From the NCBI RefSeq assembly GCF_963576675.1, contig NC_088918.1, positions 64,497,001 to 64,561,000 on the forward strand: a DNA stretch of 64,000 bases. The letters are read 5' to 3'. Made by a program: the position numbers and the translations under genes. The DNA comes from Euphorbia lathyris. Its lineage: Eukaryota; Streptophyta; Magnoliopsida; Malpighiales; Euphorbiaceae. Below are positions 58,880-64,000 of the stretch, piece after piece (within the stretch, counting starts at the first letter, position 1; each line of letters begins with the position of its first letter). The notes beneath the pieces are model-generated. The model was not told the DNA's origin and did not search any database. It saw nothing but the letters and a program-made list of their open reading frames with translations.

Positions 58880-60186
58880 TGTTGAAACACCTTTCCACAT
58901 AATTTTGATTTGACAAAATTGTTTAAGTATAAATTAGAATACATATTCTAAACACACTAAGTTTAAATGCGTTGATTTATTCTACTAATGTGTTTGTTCA
59001 ATATTGAGTATAAATGTTATAAGTCATAAGGATTGGAAGGCCCAAGCCCAATACGGAAGCCAAGGCCCAAGTCAAACAACTCAGTACACTCGGCCCGCGT
59101 ATGTCAAGACGTTGTCGTTTTGGACAAAAATGCAACTCAGCAAACGGAAGGATCTAGAAGACCTTCAGGAACAACTTCACAATGAAGCTGCTGAGTAGTC
59201 TCGACAAAGCGTACAAGACAGCAGACCGGCAAAGGAAAACTTCCAGACAAAGTGTTTCCTCTTTTAGCAAAGTTCAGACGACACAGTATGCTGTCCAGTT
59301 GACTTTACCATAAAAGGAGAGACCATCTGCTGTGCTGACCGAGGACAGAAGATACATGATTGTGATTGGCCAAGAGCTCTGTGCAAGTCAGGATGACAAC
59401 GACACATAGCCGTTTCCCTCCAACGGTTATTTCGAAATTCGAAATGACCGAATGGCCAGACGTCTCTATAAATAGTGCCATCACAAGCTTCACAACATAT
59501 AGAACTTGATCAAGCCATTACGTTGTCCAAATCTCTACAAGTTCTGCAAGCAAGAAGCAAAGCAAAATTCTTACACTACATTTTCATATCTGTGTAAAAG
59601 TCTAGAGTGATTGTTTTTCAATCATCTAAGGTGTTCTAGAAGTAGAAAGGAGAGGCTGAGTACACGGTTTTAAGTACTCAGCGGAGAGATTAGGATTGAG
59701 TAGAAGTATAGAGGAAGGTACTCTTGTCATACTCAATTGCTGATATTGTAAAAGGTTTGAGGCTCTACCTTTAAAGAGCTCAGTAGAGGATTTGAAATCT
59801 CGGAAGTGTTCCGGGGACAGGACGTAGGCTTAGAAGAAGCCGAACCTGGATAAATCTGCTGAGTGAAGTATTTCTAAACCTTAACTCCTTATTTACACTG
59901 CTTGCTTAAAACAAACTAAAACTGACTAAGTAAAAGAGGTCAAGCTGAGTTGTGCGCTACCAACGAGAAGGTTCAGGAATAGACTCTAAGTGCTATTTCC
60001 TGACCTAAGCAACGAAGCTGTCCTAGTCACTAGTTGACTAAGCCAGTGTCTTGCTGAGTGCTAAGCGCCGCTGTTAGATAAACTTTTCTTAAAAAAAAGA
60101 AATCTGCCCAAATTATTTTAAAAAAAGGTAAAATAGTTCCTAACCCCCCCTTGGAACTATATTTGCAACCTTACAAGGTACCAACA
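58880..60186 (+). repeat. SIRE LTR 5 (5' LTR of copy 5)
   Basis: 1,307 bp, TGTTGAAACACC to GGTACCAACA. Shorter than the others because of small losses near 59630 and 59940; the palindrome is damaged (CGGAAGTGTTCCGG, 59801-59814). TATA 59467-59474. It interrupts copy 4 RNase H. The expected target duplication is TCTAA (58875-58879), whose partner is outside the window. Confidence 0.92.
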
Positions 60187-60188
60187 AG

Positions 60189-60200
60189 TGGTATCAGAGC
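60189..60200 (+). promoter_or_regulatory. primer binding site (tRNA-iMet), SIRE copy 5
   Basis: TGGTATCAGAGC two bases after LTR 5. Confidence 0.92.
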
Positions 60201-60248
60201 TTAAAAGCTCATTACTAAAGGTCGAACAACCTTGAGTTGATCCATACC

Positions 60249-62003
60249 ATGGGCGAAAACAGCACTCAGTTTCTCCCTGGAAACCAGACAACTCAGATAT
60301 TACCTGAGGGGCTGTCCATTACCAGGCCTCCCCTATTCTTCGGGTCAAACTATACCTTTTGGAAGAATAGGATGAAAAACTTCATTCAAGCTACAAACAT
60401 GAGTGCCTGGCTATCTATAGTCCAAGGCCCGTTTGTACCTGTGAAAGTTGTTGCTGGCCAGTCAGTTGTTAAAGCTGAGGTTGAATGGACAGAGGATGAT
60501 CTTAAGAAGCTTCAAAACCATGCTTCGGCTATCAATATGCTTCATTGTGCGCTCGATGCTGCAGAATATAACAAAATCTCAGGTTGTGAGTCGGCACAAG
60601 AGATCTGGAAAAAGCTGGAAGTCACCTACGAGGGAACAAACAAAGTAAAAGAATCCAAGGTGAATCAGCAGATGAGACTGTACGAGCTGTTCGAGATGAA
60701 CAATGATGAGGGCATTTCAGACATGAATGCAAGGTTCACCAACATCATTAATGAGCTCAAGAGACTTGGGAAAATCTTCACTGAGGAAGAACAAGTCAAA
60801 AAGATACTCAGGAGTCTTCCAAAAGACTGGCAAGCAAAGAAGACAGCAGTTGAGGAAGCTCAGGATTTAACCACCTACAAATATGACGAACTCATCGGTT
60901 CATTGCTGACCCATGAGATATCCATGAAAAACTTTGAGGTGAAGGAAAAATCTGATGACAAGAAGCAGAAGTCACTTGTCATGAAGGCTGACTCCACTGA
61001 CGGGAGTTCAACTGATGATGAGGAGATGGCTATGTTCACAAGAAAGATGAAGAGGCTGTTCAGGAAGAACGACAAATAATCCAAAAAGCCTTACAAAAAG
61101 TTTGATAAGTATAAGGCTGACTCAAGCGACAGCAAATACAGAAAGGACAGCTCAAAGCCCATTACATGCTTTGAGTGCCACCAAGATGGCCATATTAAGT
61201 CAAACTGCCCCACGCTGAGGAAAGACAAGAAAAGTGGGAAGAAGGCAATGGTGGCTACTTGGATTGACAGTGATGAATCTTCATCAACAGAAACTGAGGC
61301 CACCGAGTCAGCGAAGATATGCTTTATGGCTGACGAACTTGCTGAGCCATGCATTTCTGAGCATGCTGACCAATCTGATGAGTCAGATAATGAAGAGCAA
61401 TCTAATGAGGTAATCTCACTCTCTCAACTCAGAAATGAAATGGGTAACGCCCTGAGTGATCTCTATACACTTGTTAAAAAGTGTAACAGGAAGATTAAAG
61501 CACTCAGCCGGCGCTGTGATGAATTAGAAGAGGTTAAACTGAGTGACCTCAGATACCTTCTTCAAGACAACTCAGTTTTGCATGACAATATGAAAATCAT
61601 TCATGAGTCTGTCTCTGAAGTCCAGTCAGTTTCAAAGAAACTGAGGAAGGATGTCACAACCATTCAGAACCCATTAAAGGTTCCAAATAAAAACAATTTT
61701 CCACTGAGAACTCAGTATCAAGGTACACAGTACCAAGGTACTCAGCAGAGACGAAATCCCCAGCGAAAAGTCCAATGTGACTTTTGTGGGAAGTTAGGAC
61801 ACACTACTAAAGTGTGCTGGCACGCTCAGCACTGGGGTGCTGACAAGTCAGCAAAAAATCCTAAACAGAAGGTCAGTTGTGATTTCTGTGGAAAGAATGG
61901 CCATACTGTCCATGTATGCCGCCATAAAATAAAATATGATGCTATACCTGTTGCACCTAACAAGTCAGGACCCAAAAAGAATTGGGTACCTAAAAATAAC
62001 TAG
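60249..62003 (+). pseudogene. SIRE copy 5 gag, single stop
   Basis: ATG 60249 (MGENSTQFLPGNQ). One frame throughout, 584 codons, broken only by TAT-to-TAA at 61077-61079. Capsid domain, Lys-rich linker, knuckle CFECHQDGHIKSNC, acidic region, helices, then CDFCGKLGHTTKVC and CDFCGKNGHTVHVC. A TACCAAGGTAC duplication adds a few residues near 61715. The best-preserved gag in the window. Ends TAG 62001-62003. Confidence 0.92.
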
Positions 62004-62008
62004 TTACA

Positions 62009-64000
62009 CTGCAGGTAAGCCTGAGATGTGCCGAGAAGTCAAAGATGTGGTATATTGACAGCGCATGCTCAAGGCATATGACGGGTGATGAAACTCAGTT
62101 CATCACGTTTGAACGTAAACGAGGAGGGAGTGTAAGTTTTGGAGACAACAAGAAGGGTAAGATAGTAGGCTCAGGAACCGTCGGAGGTAACCCTACTATT
62201 GAATCTGTCTCCCTAGTCAGCGGACTCAAATATAACTTACTCAGCGTAGCTCAGCTATGTGACAATGGGAGAAAAGTTATATTTGATGCTACTGGATGTA
62301 AAATATACGAGGGTAAAACTAATGAGTTAATCTTAACTGCCCCTCGGATAGATAATGTCTTTATGCTAGACTTAGAGAAAAAGTTTTCAAAAACTGTGTG
62401 CTTAGTAACAAAGGAAGAAAATTCCTGGCTATGGCACAGGAGACTTGGTCATGTAAGCATGGACCTCCTGGCCAAATTAGCAAGAAAGCAATTGGTTGAG
62501 GGACTGCCTGAACTTAAATTTCAAAAAGATCAACTATGCCACGCTTGCCAAGCTGGAAAACAAACCAAACAATCTTTTCATAGTAAAAACATTGTCTCAA
62601 CTAAACGTCCGTTAGAGTTACTACACTTGGATCTCTTTGGTCCAGTCCAGCCGCTGAGTCTGGGTGGAAGAAGATTTTCCTTGGTCATTGTAGATGACTT
62701 CTCTCGGTATACGTGGGTTATCTTGCTGACCAGCAAGGATGAGACCTTTGAGACATTTTCAAACTTGGTTAGAAAAATTGAAAATGAGAAAGACCTAAAA
62801 TTAGCTCATATCCGTAGTGATAACGGCGGAGAATTCAAAAACCAAAAGTTTGTTGAATTCTGTGAAGCCAGCGGCATTGACCACAATTTCTCTGCTCCTA
62901 GAACGCCTCAGCAAAATGGGGTTGTTGAAAGGAAGAACAGAACTCTTGTTGAAATAGCAAGGACAATACTGGATGAGCATAGGCTTCCAAAGTATTTTTG
63001 GGGAGAAGCTGTTAACACAGCATGCTATATTCTAAATAGGGCTCTAGTCAGACATATACTTAAGAAAACCCCTGATGAACTTTGGAAAGGACGAAAGCCC
63101 AACATTGGATACTTTCGTGCCTTTGGCTGTAGATGTTTTATTTTAAACACCAAAGATAGCTTAGCCAAATTTGATTCAAAAGCTGATGAGGCTATCTTTC
63201 TAGGCTACTCAACAAACAGCAAAGCATACAGAGTTTTTAATAAGAGAACCCAAGTATTAGAAGAATCTATACATGTGCAATTCGATGAAACTGACCCTGC
63301 AGGAAGATACCAGCCGCTGACAGAAGATGAACCAAACTCAGCACCTGCTGATCAAGAACCAGCTACTGAGTCCTTCATAAAACGGCTGACCAAGAGTAAG
63401 AGTGAACCTAAAATTACTTTCACTGACCCATCTACTTCTGCAGAGAATGTTGAAACACGAACAGCACAAGACATGAATCTACCCAAAGAAATAAGGATTC
63501 CAAGAGGGCACTCCGAAAGTGCAATCCTTGATTCTGCTGGGAATACCCTGATGACGAGGAATCAACTCAGGAAGTACCTCAGCAATGTTGCTTTCGTCTC
63601 AGTACAAGAACCGAAGAATTTTGCTGAAGCTGAGTACGATGAATTCTGGATGAACGCAATGCAAGAGGAGCTCGATCAATTTCGAAGAAATGATGTATGG
63701 GAGTTAGTGCCTCATCCAAAGAGTCAAAAGACCATCGGAACAAGATGGGTCTTCAGGAACAAGATGGACGAACAAGGAAACGTAGTCAGGAACAAAGCAA
63801 GGCTTGTAGCTCAGGGCTACAGTCAGCAAGAAGGTATAGACTACGGTGAGACCTTTGCCCCAGTGGCAAGGCTAGAGGCAATTAGAATACTGTGTGCATA
63901 TGCATCTTACATGAACTTTAAATTATTCCAAATGGATGTCAAAAGTGCTTTTCTTAATGGAGTTATAAACGAGGAGGTTTATGTAAATCAACCTCCAGGT
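62009..64000 (+). CDS. SIRE copy 5 pol, open to the window edge (partial)
   Basis: Continuous open frame of 664 codons from just after the gag stop to the window end, no stops or frameshifts. No ATG at the junction (CTG where copies 3 and 4 have ATG); the first Met is at the protease KMWYID. Order: protease [12 protein letters not shown] (catalytic Asp present), GAG-pre-integrase [19 protein letters not shown], integrase [33 protein letters not shown], then RT up to [21 protein letters not shown] catalytic site and RNase H lie beyond the window. Probably the youngest SIRE here. Confidence 0.93.
   Translation, partial: MQVSLRCAEKSKMWYIDSACSRHMTGDETQFITFERKRGGSVSFGDNKKGKIVGSGTVGGNPTIESVSLVSGLKYNLLSVAQLCDNGRKVIFDATGCKIYEGKTNELILTAPRIDNVFMLDLEKKFSKTVCLVTKEENSWLWHRRLGHVSMDLLAKLARKQLVEGLPELKFQKDQLCHACQAGKQTKQSFHSKNIVSTKRPLELLHLDLFGPVQPLSLGGRRFSLVIVDDFSRYTWVILLTSKDETFETFSNLVRKIENEKDLKLAHIRSDNGGEFKNQKFVEFCEASGIDHNFSAPRTPQQNGVVERKNRTLVEIARTILDEHRLPKYFWGEAVNTACYILNRALVRHILKKTPDELWKGRKPNIGYFRAFGCRCFILNTKDSLAKFDSKADEAIFLGYSTNSKAYRVFNKRTQVLEESIHVQFDETDPAGRYQPLTEDEPNSAPADQEPATESFIKRLTKSKSEPKITFTDPSTSAENVETRTAQDMNLPKEIRIPRGHSESAILDSAGNTLMTRNQLRKYLSNVAFVSVQEPKNFAEAEYDEFWMNAMQEELDQFRRNDVWELVPHPKSQKTIGTRWVFRNKMDEQGNVVRNKARLVAQGYSQQEGIDYGETFAPVARLEAIRILCAYASYMNFKLFQMDVKSAFLNGVINEEVYVNQPPG

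Overview
This window is a dense nest of LTR retrotransposons from a plant nuclear genome, probably a eudicot. I see no host gene, rRNA, tRNA or CRISPR array. The plant assignment rests on four things: Ty1/copia elements primed by initiator tRNA-Met (TGGTATCAGAGC), an Athila-like Ty3 family primed by tRNA-Asp (TGGCGCCGTTGCCGGGGA), Sirevirus (SIRE/Maximus)-type gag-pol with an extra 3' ORF, and an hAT-type MITE with an 8-bp target duplication. The base composition and nesting suggest heterochromatin. The species cannot be told.

Layout, left to right. (1) 1-5480: the 5' half of a minus-strand copia element (copia-C), with its LTR at 3401-5480. (2) 5481-20940: a second minus-strand copia (copia-B) whose integrase was hit by a plus-strand SIRE element. 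The target duplication GTGTA lies at 6409-6413 and 17914-17918. That locus was then rearranged into a 10,160-bp chimeric repeat unit (copia-B RT/IN, SIRE LTR, gag, pol, truncated 3' ORF). (3) 20941 to about 22760: the copia-B 5' LTR. (4) About 22761-26678: decayed minus-strand copia-D, split by a solo Ty3-type LTR (23515-25383, target duplication CCAAG), which itself holds an hAT MITE (24721-25160, duplication ATCGTGAT). (5) 26679-64000: a plus-strand SIRE array, LTR-copy3-LTR-copy4 with one shared LTR. Copy 5 sits in the RNase H region of copy 4 and runs off the window with an open pol.

Copy 3 is split in its integrase by a 16.4-kb minus-strand Athila-like block (30520-46954). This block is LTR-internal-LTR-internal-LTR with one 5-bp target duplication (GACTT). 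Both internal regions have gag and a 3' accessory ORF but no protease, RT or integrase, so the family is non-autonomous.

How the parts work: SIRE gag (three zinc knuckles) and pol (protease, integrase, RT, RNase H) would make particles and cDNA. The 3' ORF is basic/acidic and coiled-coil, with a C-terminal hydrophobic segment in copy 3. Most copies carry stops and frameshifts. Copy 5 is the best preserved.

The least explained signal is a 34-bp module in the Athila-like elements: two 13-bp CpG-rich arms (consensus TACGCGGGGCGTA) around an 8-bp (sometimes 7-bp) spacer. The arms are inverted between the genes and in direct orientation upstream of the LTR TATA box. The unrelated solo Ty3 LTR has a similar 34-bp design (14-6-14) with different arms, also upstream of its TATA box. 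Several length differences between copies have endpoints inside these arms.
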